Below are positions 1 to 7,990 of a stretch of DNA of 39,783 nucleotides, piece after piece. Within the stretch, counting starts at the first letter, position 1. Every line of letters starts with the position of its first letter. Under the pieces are notes generated by a model that saw nothing but the letters and a program-made list of their open reading frames with translations, was not told the origin of the DNA and ran no database searches. A program made the position numbers and the translations under genes. Source of the DNA: an uncultured Lachnospiraceae bacterium (GTDB lineage: Bacteria > Bacillota > Clostridia > Lachnospirales > Lachnospiraceae). The DNA lies in NCBI GenBank assembly GCA_946182825.1, contig CAMGZH010000025.1, forward strand, positions 1-39,783, in the 5' to 3' direction.

Positions 1-23
1 TGGAATCTTTCAAGGTTGTTTCA

Positions 24-43
24 CTGTTCAGTTATCAAGGAAC
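24..43 (-). promoter_or_regulatory. boxA-like element in a leader transcribed leftwards
   Basis: Read on the minus strand this is GTTCCTTGATAACTGAACAG, which resembles the boxA/leader motif that precedes 16S rRNA in Firmicutes (a CTTTGAAAACTGAA-type sequence). It lies downstream of two consensus promoters with the same direction. The structural RNA itself would lie left of base 1 and is not visible, so the assignment to an rRNA operon is inference. Confidence 0.6.
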
Positions 44-75
44 TTATGTTTGCCGCTCTCTGCGACAGCTTGTTT

Positions 76-104
76 ATTATATCCAAGCACTGTCGGCTTG
101 TCAA
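76..104 (-). promoter_or_regulatory. Strong sigma-A promoter (P2), probably rRNA operon
   Basis: On the minus strand TTGACA (104-99) and TATAAT (81-76) are separated by exactly 17 bp. Both hexamers are perfect consensus. It directs transcription out of the left end of the window and lies about 97 bp downstream of a second promoter of the same orientation, the usual tandem P1/P2 layout of rRNA operons. Confidence 0.75.
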
Positions 105-172
105 GGACTTTTTTGAAACAATTTTTCACTTTCCATTTGCCCTTTGTCTGCTTTTCGAGCAGCAACTCGATT

Positions 173-201
173 ATATTACTAGATTCATATTTCTTTGTCA
201 A
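173..201 (-). promoter_or_regulatory. Strong sigma-A promoter (P1), probably rRNA operon
   Basis: On the minus strand TTGACA (201-196) and TAATAT (178-173) are separated by 17 bp. The region upstream of the -35 box is A/T-rich (202-235), compatible with an UP element. It is the distal member of a tandem pair reading leftwards. Confidence 0.72.
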
Positions 202-305
202 CATTTTTTATTCTCTTTTTTAATTACAAAAGTATAGTGTAAATGCTACCCTAGTTATGTAGAAAGATTCGACGTAGAAATGTAGGAATTCATGTAATTC
301 CACAC

Positions 306-785
306 TTACTTCATCCGAATTACATCCTCTGAAAGGTAACACTCATACATTATACCAGAATGATAATTTGCCTTTAATGCAGACGTATCAAAATCCGACA
401 TGGTTACAACGTGCCCATAGCTATTGTGTTGACCATTCTTCTGCTCTTCTTTGTCAAGTTCGATACAGCGATATTGTGCTTTCTGTGGTTCTCCGCCATC
501 TTTATATATTTTTTCTACATATATGGTTTTCCCCAGATACGTATATTCCTGTACCAGAATCGGTTCTTCTTCGTATTGTCCCCGTTCATTTATGAGATAT
601 ACCTTCCGTGTGTTTGGATAAACTGTTTTCTTATCCGATGTATATGTCTTCTTATTATGTTTATTCGTAAGATAAGATTTCTTATCTCCTGAATTTCGAA
701 TATAAATATTCTTGTTTAGATCTGAGAATTCATCCGGGGCACCTGATGATTTATAGGAAATGAGTCGAAGATCCTTGTCGATCAT
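306..785 (-). CDS. Hypothetical protein, about 159 residues
   Basis: I do not recognise this protein. It is hydrophilic and rich in Lys, Tyr, Asp and Ser, with no signal peptide or membrane segment. The middle alternates charged and Tyr/Val/Ile residues (for example KVYLINERGQYEEEP and TYLGKTIYVEKIYKDG), suggesting a beta-rich fold. A GTG nine codons upstream (812) keeps the frame open, but it has no ribosome binding site. The ATG at 785 has a GGGGA about 8 bases upstream and is preferred. Base composition is more A/T-rich than the genes to its right. It could be the remaining part of a longer gene, since the frame stays open without a clear start for a few more codons up to a stop near 846. 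Existence as a gene is moderately supported; function is unknown. Confidence 0.5.
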   Translation of the reverse strand: MIDKDLRLISYKSSGAPDEFSDLNKNIYIRNSGDKKSYLTNKHNKKTYTSDKKTVYPNTRKVYLINERGQYEEEPILVQEYTYLGKTIYVEKIYKDGGEPQKAQYRCIELDKEEQKNGQHNSYGHVVTMSDFDTSALKANYHSGIMYECYLSEDVIRMK

Positions 786-855
786 AATGCCATCCCCATC
801 CTCTTTCTTCACGGGGAAAAAGATGAGACTTCTTTGACGGATTCAAACTTGTTCG

Positions 856-880
856 CCCCTCCCCGACTTAGAGGGAGGGG
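856..880. repeat. GC-rich hairpin, possible IS200/IS605-type end remnant
   Basis: CCCCTCCC (856-863) and GGGAGGGG (873-880) form a perfect 8-bp stem with a 9-base loop. Neither strand has a T-run after the stem, so it is not a standard terminator. GC-rich hairpins of this look occur at the right ends of IS605-family elements, next to tnpB. No tnpA or tnpB coding sequence is present here, so if the idea is right only a solo end remains. Confidence 0.35.
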
Positions 881-912
881 TTCTCTAATAAAGTTCAGAC
901 CTTACTGCCCCC

Positions 913-1674
913 TTAACACTCTCTTAGGATCTCCAATCCTAACAAAAGTGCCTTTTCATGGGAATCGTGTCCAAATCCTCTCTCATCATAATCATGCACA
1001 TTCGCCAGAGAATCCGCAGTAAAAAGAAACTGTCCGAACTTCGCTCCTCTCTTCCTGCAGCACGCTGCCAGTGCAGCGCACTCCATTTCAACCACAGAAC
1101 AACCTTCTTCCTGCCGGTACTTCACCATATCCTTTGTCTCGCGAAAGAAACCATCTGTCGTCCAGGTCGTACAGGTTACAAAGGGAAGTCCATGCCTTTC
1201 AAAACAATGTTCCATCACCGTTATCGGCTCTTCATCCAATTCAATATACCTTGCAGGCGGCAGATAGTGATACGAAGTGCCCTCTGCCCGAAGCGCCTTC
1301 GTCGGCACAAGAAATGCATTCTCCGGCAGCCTGTCCAGAACACCGCAGGAGCCAACCGCTATTACCTTCTTGCAGCCACAGGCAACAAGGGTATCCAAAA
1401 TCTGCGTAGCCGCCGGCGCACCGATCAAGGACTGTACAAGGCAGATATCTTCGTCCTCCTCATGGAGCACATACACCTTAATCTTATGGGATACGGTGAT
1501 CAGTTCCTTCACTACCTTTGCCTGCCGCTCCTTTGCATATTGATGAACCACGTCTCCCAGGAAAGCAAACAGGCATTTCTCCGGAAGTTTCAGATCCGCT
1601 GCATCGTGATTTGGAGCAATGACCTCTGGGGAGGTGCTGTCGTATTCAAGTATGGGAATTTTATTTGTAATCAT
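913..1674 (-). CDS. Nucleoside phosphorylase (PNP/uridine phosphorylase family)
   Basis: Predicted cytosolic enzyme of nucleoside salvage, splitting a nucleoside with phosphate into base and ribose-1-phosphate. It is a PNP_UDP_1-type protein of 253 residues, the usual length. Visible family signatures are the Gly-rich stretch GCKKVIAVGSCGVLD and the substrate/ribose-site segment VVEMECAALAACC, which corresponds to the VEME-A-AL motif of uridine phosphorylases. The reading frame extends to 1809 on the minus strand, but those extra 45 codons run into a decayed ATPase fragment. The ATG at 1674 has AGGAGG four bases upstream, so it is taken as the start. Whether it prefers uridine or purine nucleosides cannot be told from motifs. 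It shares the strand with the neighbours but has no obvious operon partner. Confidence 0.85.
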   Translation of the reverse strand: MITNKIPILEYDSTSPEVIAPNHDAADLKLPEKCLFAFLGDVVHQYAKERQAKVVKELITVSHKIKVYVLHEEDEDICLVQSLIGAPAATQILDTLVACGCKKVIAVGSCGVLDRLPENAFLVPTKALRAEGTSYHYLPPARYIELDEEPITVMEHCFERHGLPFVTCTTWTTDGFFRETKDMVKYRQEEGCSVVEMECAALAACCRKRGAKFGQFLFTADSLANVHDYDERGFGHDSHEKALLLGLEILREC

Positions 1675-2002
1675 AGGACCTCCTGGGGGAAAAATTTTGT
1701 TTAAATCTGCTCTTTTCCAATCCACCTTCTCTTGCAAAGACATTCTGCCTAAGCTCCTCATCGGATAAAAACAGATTATAAAGTCTGGTCTCGAGTATTC
1801 TATTGGCAATCCTTACCGTATTATGATCATTTCGAATCAAACCATACATCTGCATTTGAACGATATCATTCTGATCCGGATTCCATGTAAGCTTTGTTCC
1901 CTCCATCAAAATACAGCGAAGAGATGCTTTCAGATTCGGGACATTGTTTAGATTCTTCGTAAGGGACTGAAAAAGTGTATTGTCCTCTGCTAAAATCAGC
2001 CG
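1661..2002 (-). pseudogene. Decayed internal fragment of an AAA-ATPase-like protein
   Basis: Translating this minus-strand frame gives a segment reading LILAEDNTLFQSL, then MEGTKLTWNP, MYGLIRND, RIANRILETRLYNLFL and FAREGG. This matches, by eye, the middle part of the large Firmicute and Bacteroidetes family of AAA-ATPase-like proteins with a PD-(D/E)XK-type C-terminus (phrases such as NPDN, MFGFIKN, ISNRIFE-RIYNYFL and REG). There is no Walker A domain upstream, because an in-frame TAG stands at 2005. The similarity stops after FAREGG, where the frame runs into the leader of the phosphorylase gene. The piece is therefore truncated on both sides. Its remnant probably supplies upstream sequence for the phosphorylase gene. 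Confidence 0.6.
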
Positions 2003-2096
2003 CTATATTCCACGGACTGTTGACCTTGTGCTCATCCTCGCGGAGCGTTTACCTTTTTCTGCCACGATGGTTTGTACCGGCTTAAAACGCCTGATC

Positions 2097-2984
2097 CTAT
2101 ACCATTCCGGTCTTACGATCCAGCGAAAATCCTCTTCCACTGACCTCCTGCACAGAGCTGATGGTCATAAAGGCAACGGGATCAATATCAAGAACTGCAT
2201 CCTTGATCTCTCGCATCTTACGGGAAGAAACAATACAGATGATCACATCCTCATCCCGACCTTTGTATCCACCCTGTCCATGAAGCAGCGTGGTTCCAGC
2301 ATCCAGCATAAGCAACTCCCGATTGATCTCCTCCGACTTTCGGCTAAAGATAAGGAACTGAACTTCTCCGCCGCCGATCACCTGAACCTTATCCAAAACA
2401 ATGGCGGTAATAAATTCCGTCAGAATTCCAAGAAGGATCTGTTCCTTTGTTGCCCAGGGGATCTGAAACAGCATGATGATACAATCCAGCACATACATGA
2501 CCGGTGCAATGGGAAGATCCTTCTTGCCATGCAGAATAATGGGAATTACATCTGCACCTCCGGTGGAGCCGCCGGCTCTTATGACAATACCGGTACCGAC
2601 GCCAAGGCACATAGCACCACAGATCATGGAAATGATAGGATTGTCTGTCAAATTCATAAAGACCGGAATGTGTTCAAACACATCCAAAAAGACCGGAAAG
2701 GTAAAGGTACCGATCACAATGGTAGCCGCCATATGCTTTCCCATGCAGATCCATGCCAAGAGGAACAGCAGCACGTTAAACAGCATGACACAGGCCGATA
2801 CATTCCACGTACCTCCCAGGGCGTAACTTAAGATACGGCCCATTCCGGTGGCTCCGCTGACAATAAAGCCCGCAGGTAAAATAAATAAGGCAATGCCCAT
2901 TGCATCAATGGCATTGCCTGCTAATAATAACATCAGTTGAATAACACGCCTCTTCAAAAAAGCCGGATTCATAACCTTTTTCAT
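2097..2984 (-). CDS. YitT family membrane protein (DUF161/DUF2179)
   Basis: A 295-residue integral membrane protein of the YitT family. The N-terminal two thirds carry five to six hydrophobic segments, with the family-typical FILPAGFIVSGATG and the loop VIRAGGSTGGADV. The C-terminal cytosolic part, from about GGEVQFLIFS to SVQEVSGRGF, is the DUF2179 domain, including QGGYKGRDEDVIICIVSSR. The role of the family is not established; transport of small molecules has been suggested. The ATG at 2984 is chosen because GAGGG lies 7 bases upstream; a TTG two codons earlier lacks a proper spacer. A good promoter lies at 3028-3056, so it is probably transcribed on its own rather than as the tail of the kinase operon. 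Confidence 0.88.
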   Translation of the reverse strand: MKKVMNPAFLKRRVIQLMLLLAGNAIDAMGIALFILPAGFIVSGATGMGRILSYALGGTWNVSACVMLFNVLLFLLAWICMGKHMAATIVIGTFTFPVFLDVFEHIPVFMNLTDNPIISMICGAMCLGVGTGIVIRAGGSTGGADVIPIILHGKKDLPIAPVMYVLDCIIMLFQIPWATKEQILLGILTEFITAIVLDKVQVIGGGEVQFLIFSRKSEEINRELLMLDAGTTLLHGQGGYKGRDEDVIICIVSSRKMREIKDAVLDIDPVAFMTISSVQEVSGRGFSLDRKTGMV

Positions 2985-3027
2985 AAACAAGCCCTCAATC
3001 TTCTTTCTTTTTCGATTTGCCTAGAAG

Positions 3028-3056
3028 ATTATAGGTGTACGAAACAACGGCTGCAA
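3028..3056 (-). promoter_or_regulatory. Promoter of the YitT-family gene
   Basis: On the minus strand TTGCAG (3056-3051) and TATAAT (3033-3028) are 17 bp apart. The predicted start site lies about 35-40 bases before the ribosome binding site of the YitT-family gene. Confidence 0.65.
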
Positions 3057-3089
3057 GCCTATGAGTTGACCGGATAATCCGTTACTGTA

Positions 3090-5639
3090 TTAAAGCACTG
3101 CAAAAGGCTTCAGCCGCTCATACCAGCTTTCGTATTCCTCCAGCACTCCGGCCGTTTTCTCCTGTAACAGTCGATGATCTCCCTTCTTTCCTGCCATCTC
3201 CAGCTCGCAGGCTCTCTCGGAAAGTTCCATCAGTCCAATGGTCTTTGAGGAACTCTTTAAGGAATGGACTTCTACAATATAATTCTCGTACTGCTCCGTC
3301 TCAAGGAAGTTGCAAATCCTCTCCTTTTTTTCAAAGATACCGCCGACATAAATCGACAGGATCTGACGATACAGTTCGGTGACACCACAGTATTTCATCG
3401 CCTCTTCCGTATCCAGCCCCAGCTCTGACAGTCCCTGCAGGAATTCCTCGTCCCCCGGCTCCACTGTCTTCTCTTCTTCATCGTTCTCCGAAGAAGCCGT
3501 CTCCTTTGCCTTCGACTCCTCCAACGAAACCTCCTGGACCTTTTCCTGTGGAAGATACTTCTTAAGCATATTTTCCAGTTCTTCTCCCACCACAGGCTTG
3601 GAAAGGTAATCCGTAAAGCCTTCCCTTATATATTCCTCTCTTGCTCCTGCAATGGCATTGGCCGTCAGAATAATACACGGGCAGGTTACCCGGTACCGGT
3701 TCTTCTGCTCCTTCATCGCATGGAAGGTCTCGATTCCATCCATTCCCGGCATCCGGTGATCCATCAGGATCAGATCAAAGGATCGCTCCTTCAAAAGCTC
3801 TAATGTCTCATATCCGCTTGCACAGGTTGTAATGCCAACCCTGGTATTCTTAAGAAGGCCCTTGATGACCTCAAGATTCATCTCTGTATCGTCCACCACA
3901 AGGATCTCGGCATCCGGCGCATGGAAGGTCTCCACATATTCCTTCTTTTCTCTGGCTTTCTCATGGAAGCGTACGGTGAAATCCCCAATCGGCTCGTTGC
4001 TTCGGATCCCCTGGATCACAGAAAAGGAAAAATCGGATCCTTTTCCATAGTCGGATGCCACCTCAAGCTGTGAATCCATCATGGATAAAAGTCGCATGGT
4101 GATGTTCATGCCAAGACCGGTTCCCTCAATGTTACGATTGCGCTTTTCATCGATCCGTTCAAAAGGAGCAAACAGCTTGTGGATCTCCTCCTGGCGGATA
4201 CCGATTCCCGTGTCCTTAACATGGATCAAAAGGCAGGTCTCCCTTGCCCAGATCATATGGGACTGAATCGAAAGTGTAATGGATCCCTCATGGGTATATT
4301 TCACCGCATTGGTCAACATATTCAAAATACACTGTTTCAACCGGTTCTCATCTCCATACAGGCGGCTTGGAACAGACTCATCGATCTCCACCTTGAATTC
4401 CAGTCCCTTTTTGGTGGCCCGCTCTCTTACCATGCTGACCAGATCCCAGATCATATCCGCCGTTTCATACTCCACAGGCACAAGTTCCAGCTTGCCTGCC
4501 TCGATCTTGGAAAAATCCAGAATATCATTGATCAGGGACAGCAGAGCCGAACCGGAATTCTGGATGTTGTGCGCATACTCTAAAATAACCGGATTGTCGG
4601 TTTCACGCAGGATCATCTCATCCATTCCCAACACCGTATTAATAGGGGTTCGGATCTCATGGGACATGTTGGCAAGGAAATCACTCTTGGCGCGGTTCGC
4701 AAGATCCGCCTCCTGCTTTGCCACACGGAGCTGGTCACTTTCCTCTGCCTTTTCCTCTGCCATAAACAGATAAATGATCAGGATAATAAAAAGGACCATC
4801 AGAAGGCCAAATACCCAGGAAACCATATCCTCGATCCTGGTAATTCCTCCCGACACAGCCTTCAGGGGCGCATATCCCGCCACGGTATACTCCGTATCCG
4901 GAGCCGCCGCTGCAAAGACGAAATACCCTCCGTCAGCAGTTTTCACGAACTTGCCGGCGCTGTCCTGCGTCTGAAGCTGACGACGAACCTTGGTCAGCGT
5001 ATTTGCCACCACTTCATTGGACAGGAAGGCCTCATCCCTTGCTTTTCCCACATGGCTTGGAATAACGATCTCATTGTTGCCGTTCAGAATCATGATCTTG
5101 CCTTCCCCGTTATAGCAGCTGACACCGAAAAACTGCCGGAGCACATCGCTGGTATAATGTTTATACAACACCCCTGTCACCAGGTCCTGCCGCATCACAG
5201 GAACCGAAAAAAGCAGGCCCTCCTGACTGTTGTAGGAACTGGCATTGTTGCCGTGATTGGACTGTTTTAACCCGGAAAAGGTCTCGTTGGAATAGGTGTT
5301 CCCCCACTTGGCACGACCGTAGATATTGAGAATACCGGCATCCACACCATAGGCATCATCGGTAATATAATCTCTAAAAAAGGCATCGGAAAGCTTCGCT
5401 TCTTCCAGATCGGAAACGGATTCCGCCGCATTCTGAAGGCTCTTGAACTCATAGGTCACCTTGTTGGAAAACTGCTCGGCAAGCACCTTCGCCTGGAAAC
5501 CGGAATCCTTTTCCATGTAGGCAAGCAACAGATTATGGGTCTGCCTCTGCAAAAGAAGGTCCACCAGTACAAGGATCAGAAGGAATACGAAAAAACTCGC
5601 ATACACCCGATACTTTCTTTTGCGTAATTTACGAATCAT
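3090..5639 (-). CDS. Hybrid sensor histidine kinase with receiver and HPt domains
   Basis: An 849-residue membrane phosphorelay protein. TM1 is at about 14-30 and TM2 at about 273-292. The roughly 240 residues between them form an extracellular, probably Cache-like, sensor. The HisKA domain has its phospho-accepting His327 (NMSHEIRTP). The ATPase domain shows the N-box (LNMLTNAVKYT), DTGIGI and EGTGLGM. The receiver spans 577-690 with Asp627 in LILMDHRMPGMDG and Lys681. A C-terminal HPt domain at about 735-845 carries His792 (VHSLKSSSKTIG). All relay residues are present, so phosphate can pass His-Asp-His, but no output domain or DNA-binding response regulator is encoded nearby. Its start overlaps the end of the upstream BMP-like gene by 11 bases, giving translational coupling. 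The most likely job is to report the state of the two anchored binding proteins to an unlinked response regulator. Confidence 0.93.
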   Translation of the reverse strand: MIRKLRKRKYRVYASFFVFLLILVLVDLLLQRQTHNLLLAYMEKDSGFQAKVLAEQFSNKVTYEFKSLQNAAESVSDLEEAKLSDAFFRDYITDDAYGVDAGILNIYGRAKWGNTYSNETFSGLKQSNHGNNASSYNSQEGLLFSVPVMRQDLVTGVLYKHYTSDVLRQFFGVSCYNGEGKIMILNGNNEIVIPSHVGKARDEAFLSNEVVANTLTKVRRQLQTQDSAGKFVKTADGGYFVFAAAAPDTEYTVAGYAPLKAVSGGITRIEDMVSWVFGLLMVLFIILIIYLFMAEEKAEESDQLRVAKQEADLANRAKSDFLANMSHEIRTPINTVLGMDEMILRETDNPVILEYAHNIQNSGSALLSLINDILDFSKIEAGKLELVPVEYETADMIWDLVSMVRERATKKGLEFKVEIDESVPSRLYGDENRLKQCILNMLTNAVKYTHEGSITLSIQSHMIWARETCLLIHVKDTGIGIRQEEIHKLFAPFERIDEKRNRNIEGTGLGMNITMRLLSMMDSQLEVASDYGKGSDFSFSVIQGIRSNEPIGDFTVRFHEKAREKKEYVETFHAPDAEILVVDDTEMNLEVIKGLLKNTRVGITTCASGYETLELLKERSFDLILMDHRMPGMDGIETFHAMKEQKNRYRVTCPCIILTANAIAGAREEYIREGFTDYLSKPVVGEELENMLKKYLPQEKVQEVSLEESKAKETASSENDEEEKTVEPGDEEFLQGLSELGLDTEEAMKYCGVTELYRQILSIYVGGIFEKKERICNFLETEQYENYIVEVHSLKSSSKTIGLMELSERACELEMAGKKGDHRLLQEKTAGVLEEYESWYERLKPFAVL

Positions 5640-6750
5640 GGATCACGACTCCCTTCACAAACCAGTCCATCTTATGAAGTAGATCTTCTTCCCTGATCTG
5701 CTCCCCCTGACGACAACGGCGAAAACCGGAATTATCATAGATCTCTCCGGAAAAGATATGCTCATCCGACAAAATCATCAGCATGGCCTCCTCTACCGTA
5801 CCGGCCACCGCTTCACTCACCTCGGAAGAATAACTGGACAGCCCGGTGGCTCCGTCCGTCATTCCCAGCCAGTAATCCCGGACATAGTTACCGCCTTCCA
5901 GCTTATAATCCCGAAGGATCTTATAATAGACAATATCCCAGTTGTTCACCACCGAGCAAAGATTCTTGCTTGAATAATCCCGGTTCTGCTGATGAAAACC
6001 AATGGAATAGATTCCCAGTTTCTCGGCTTCCCGGATCACTGCCTCATCATCCTGATGATAGGTCACCACATCGATCCGGTTACTCGCCACCAGTCGGTCC
6101 ACCGCTTCCCGTTCCTTCTTCGGATCCTTCCAGCTGTCCGTGAACATCACATCCACCACAGCCTTGGGATTAACCTTCCTTACCCCCAGGGTAAAGGCAT
6201 TGATACCACGGTTGACCTCCTGATTGCTCATGGATGCAACATAGCCGATATGTCCGGTCTTTGTCTTGCTTCCTGCAATCAGGCCGGACATATACCTTGC
6301 CTGATACATTTTAATAGAAAAAGAAGTCAGGTTATCCGTATAATAATCACCGGAATTGGCATAAAAGGAAATATACGGATAATTCTGCATGACCTGATTG
6401 GCCTCTTTGGTATAGTTGTAGCTGGAGAAGATAATGATCGATACACCCTTCTCCGCAAGACGACGGATCGCTGCAATGACATCCGCATTGTCCTCTTTTA
6501 CATTTTCTTCGAAAAAGAGCCTGGCATCTGTTCGTTTTGCCGCATCCCGGATCCCTTCGTAATTGGAGGTATTCCAGCCATCCGCATCTCTTCCGCCGAT
6601 CATAATAAATCCAACCTTCAGCTGATCCGAGGCGCGGTCATGGTTGTAATAGCAGCGAAAGGCCACAAAGAAGATTCCAAGGGTCGCCACAACCATGGCA
6701 AACACCAGAATATGCCGGTAACGAATCAGGAAATTTTTATTGATCTTCAT
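5629..6750 (-). CDS. Membrane-anchored BMP/PnrA-like binding protein (second copy)
   Basis: A 373-residue protein related to basic membrane protein (BMP/Med/PnrA) binding proteins, which usually bind nucleosides for ABC import. The N-terminus has one hydrophobic segment (about 12-31) without an acceptable lipobox, so it is probably an uncleaved anchor with the binding domain outside. The BMP ligand-site signature near the start of the mature part is seen as GGRDADGWNTSNYEG, followed later by the typical YMSGLIAGSKTKTGHIGYVASM and NRGINAFTLGVRKVNP. It overlaps the gene before it by 14 bases and the kinase gene after it by 11. No permease or ATPase is present. The context points to a sensory co-receptor for the kinase. 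The ligand is unknown; nucleosides are only a family-based guess. Confidence 0.85.
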   Translation of the reverse strand: MKINKNFLIRYRHILVFAMVVATLGIFFVAFRCYYNHDRASDQLKVGFIMIGGRDADGWNTSNYEGIRDAAKRTDARLFFEENVKEDNADVIAAIRRLAEKGVSIIIFSSYNYTKEANQVMQNYPYISFYANSGDYYTDNLTSFSIKMYQARYMSGLIAGSKTKTGHIGYVASMSNQEVNRGINAFTLGVRKVNPKAVVDVMFTDSWKDPKKEREAVDRLVASNRIDVVTYHQDDEAVIREAEKLGIYSIGFHQQNRDYSSKNLCSVVNNWDIVYYKILRDYKLEGGNYVRDYWLGMTDGATGLSSYSSEVSEAVAGTVEEAMLMILSDEHIFSGEIYDNSGFRRCRQGEQIREEDLLHKMDWFVKGVVIHDS

Positions 6751-7867
6751 CTATGACCACCCCCTCTACAAATGTGTCCAGCGTACGCAGCAAGATCTCA
6801 TCCGGTATGCACTCCCCTGTATCCACGATCTTATGTCCCGCCTGATCACGGATCGGACCGTAAAAGACGTTTAACGTCCCTTCCGTGACCGCTCTCTTAT
6901 AAAACGGAAGACGATCCTTTACTTCCTGTCGGACATGCTTCGAAAGCGGTGCCAGATCCACCATTCCACTGTCGGCACCTTCCCAGTAGCTCTTTCCCTT
7001 GAACTTACCGTTCACACAGTTGCGGATCTGCTCTGTGTAAAATCTGCCCCAGTTCCAGATGGGCGCTGTCAAAAAAGTGTTCGGATAACTCTTCGCATTG
7101 TCCATATTGTAGCCGATGGAGAAGACCCCCATCTCCTCAGCCACCTCCAGCGGCTTCAAAGAATCCGAATGCATGGTCAGCACATCGATCTTATGATGCG
7201 TTAACAGCTCCCGGGTCATCTGGCAGGTCACCTCATCATTGTTCCAGCTGTTGGTCCACTTCACATAAACCTTTGCCTTTTTATTCGCCTGTCTTACTCC
7301 AAGGGTAAACGCATCGATCCCACGAATGACCTCCGGCTGTGAAAAAGGCGCCACATATCCGATCTGATTGGTTCTGGTCTGAAGCCCCGCAACAATACCG
7401 GAAAGATAACGCATCTCATAGATCTTGCCAAAATACGTTGTCAGATTATCCTTGTTTACAAAGCCTGCCGCATGGAAAAAATAAATATCCGGATGACGCT
7501 CGGCAGCTTCGATCACATACTGACTGTAGGCAGAGGAATCCACAATAATGATCTGGTTCCCGGCAACGATCAGATCCTCGATGACCTTCCGACTCTCTTC
7601 TGTAGGCGGAACCGTTTCTCTGTATGTAATATCAAGCTGTAATTCTTTTCTGGCTTCTTCGAGCCCCTGAAAATGTGACTGATTCCAACACTTGTCATTG
7701 CGGGGACCCAACATGATCACCCCAACCTTCGTGCCGGCTGTAGAGATACTCCCGACAACCTCTCCGGGACGGTAAAAACAGATAATAAGCAGCATGACGG
7801 ACAACACCGCCATCAGACCTGCAATGGTAATTTTTCGATAACGATCCTGATCTAGAACTTTCTTCAT
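6737..7867 (-). CDS. Membrane-anchored BMP/PnrA-like binding protein (first copy)
   Basis: First gene of the three-gene sensory operon, 376 residues. It is a diverged paralogue of the next gene: one N-terminal hydrophobic anchor (about 13-31, no lipobox), a BMP-type ligand-site stretch GPRNDKCWNQSHFQG, then YLSGIVAGLQTRTNQIGYVAPF and RGIDAFTLGVRQANKKAKV. The aligned architecture over the whole length points to an old tandem duplication. Residues around the binding site differ between the copies (for example CWNQS versus GWNTS), so the two may bind different ligands or form a heterodimer. The ATG at 7867 has GGGGGAAG just upstream. It is divergent from the Nudix gene across 123 bp. Confidence 0.85.
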   Translation of the reverse strand: MKKVLDQDRYRKITIAGLMAVLSVMLLIICFYRPGEVVGSISTAGTKVGVIMLGPRNDKCWNQSHFQGLEEARKELQLDITYRETVPPTEESRKVIEDLIVAGNQIIIVDSSAYSQYVIEAAERHPDIYFFHAAGFVNKDNLTTYFGKIYEMRYLSGIVAGLQTRTNQIGYVAPFSQPEVIRGIDAFTLGVRQANKKAKVYVKWTNSWNNDEVTCQMTRELLTHHKIDVLTMHSDSLKPLEVAEEMGVFSIGYNMDNAKSYPNTFLTAPIWNWGRFYTEQIRNCVNGKFKGKSYWEGADSGMVDLAPLSKHVRQEVKDRLPFYKRAVTEGTLNVFYGPIRDQAGHKIVDTGECIPDEILLRTLDTFVEGVVIDEDQ

Positions 7868-7990
7868 AACTTCCCCCTGTATGAATGTAACATAAGGTCA
7901 AGACTGTAATTCCTATTGAATTATCCTGTGTAACACCTAAAATAGACACAGACAAATATATTGTAGTTTAATTGCCGCGGAGGAGCAAGC

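Noticed and set aside
958-1704. Plus-strand reading frame of 248 codons opposite the phosphorylase gene
   Set aside because: Composition is unlike a protein (Arg, His and Cys clusters), there is no ribosome binding site, and it is fully antisense to a well supported enzyme gene. Similar antisense frames opposite the BMP-like and GGDEF genes were dropped for the same reason.
5629-7867. Nucleoside ABC importer
   Set aside because: Only binding-protein-like genes are present. There is no permease or ATPase, the N-termini look like anchors rather than lipoprotein signals, and the operon continues into a kinase.
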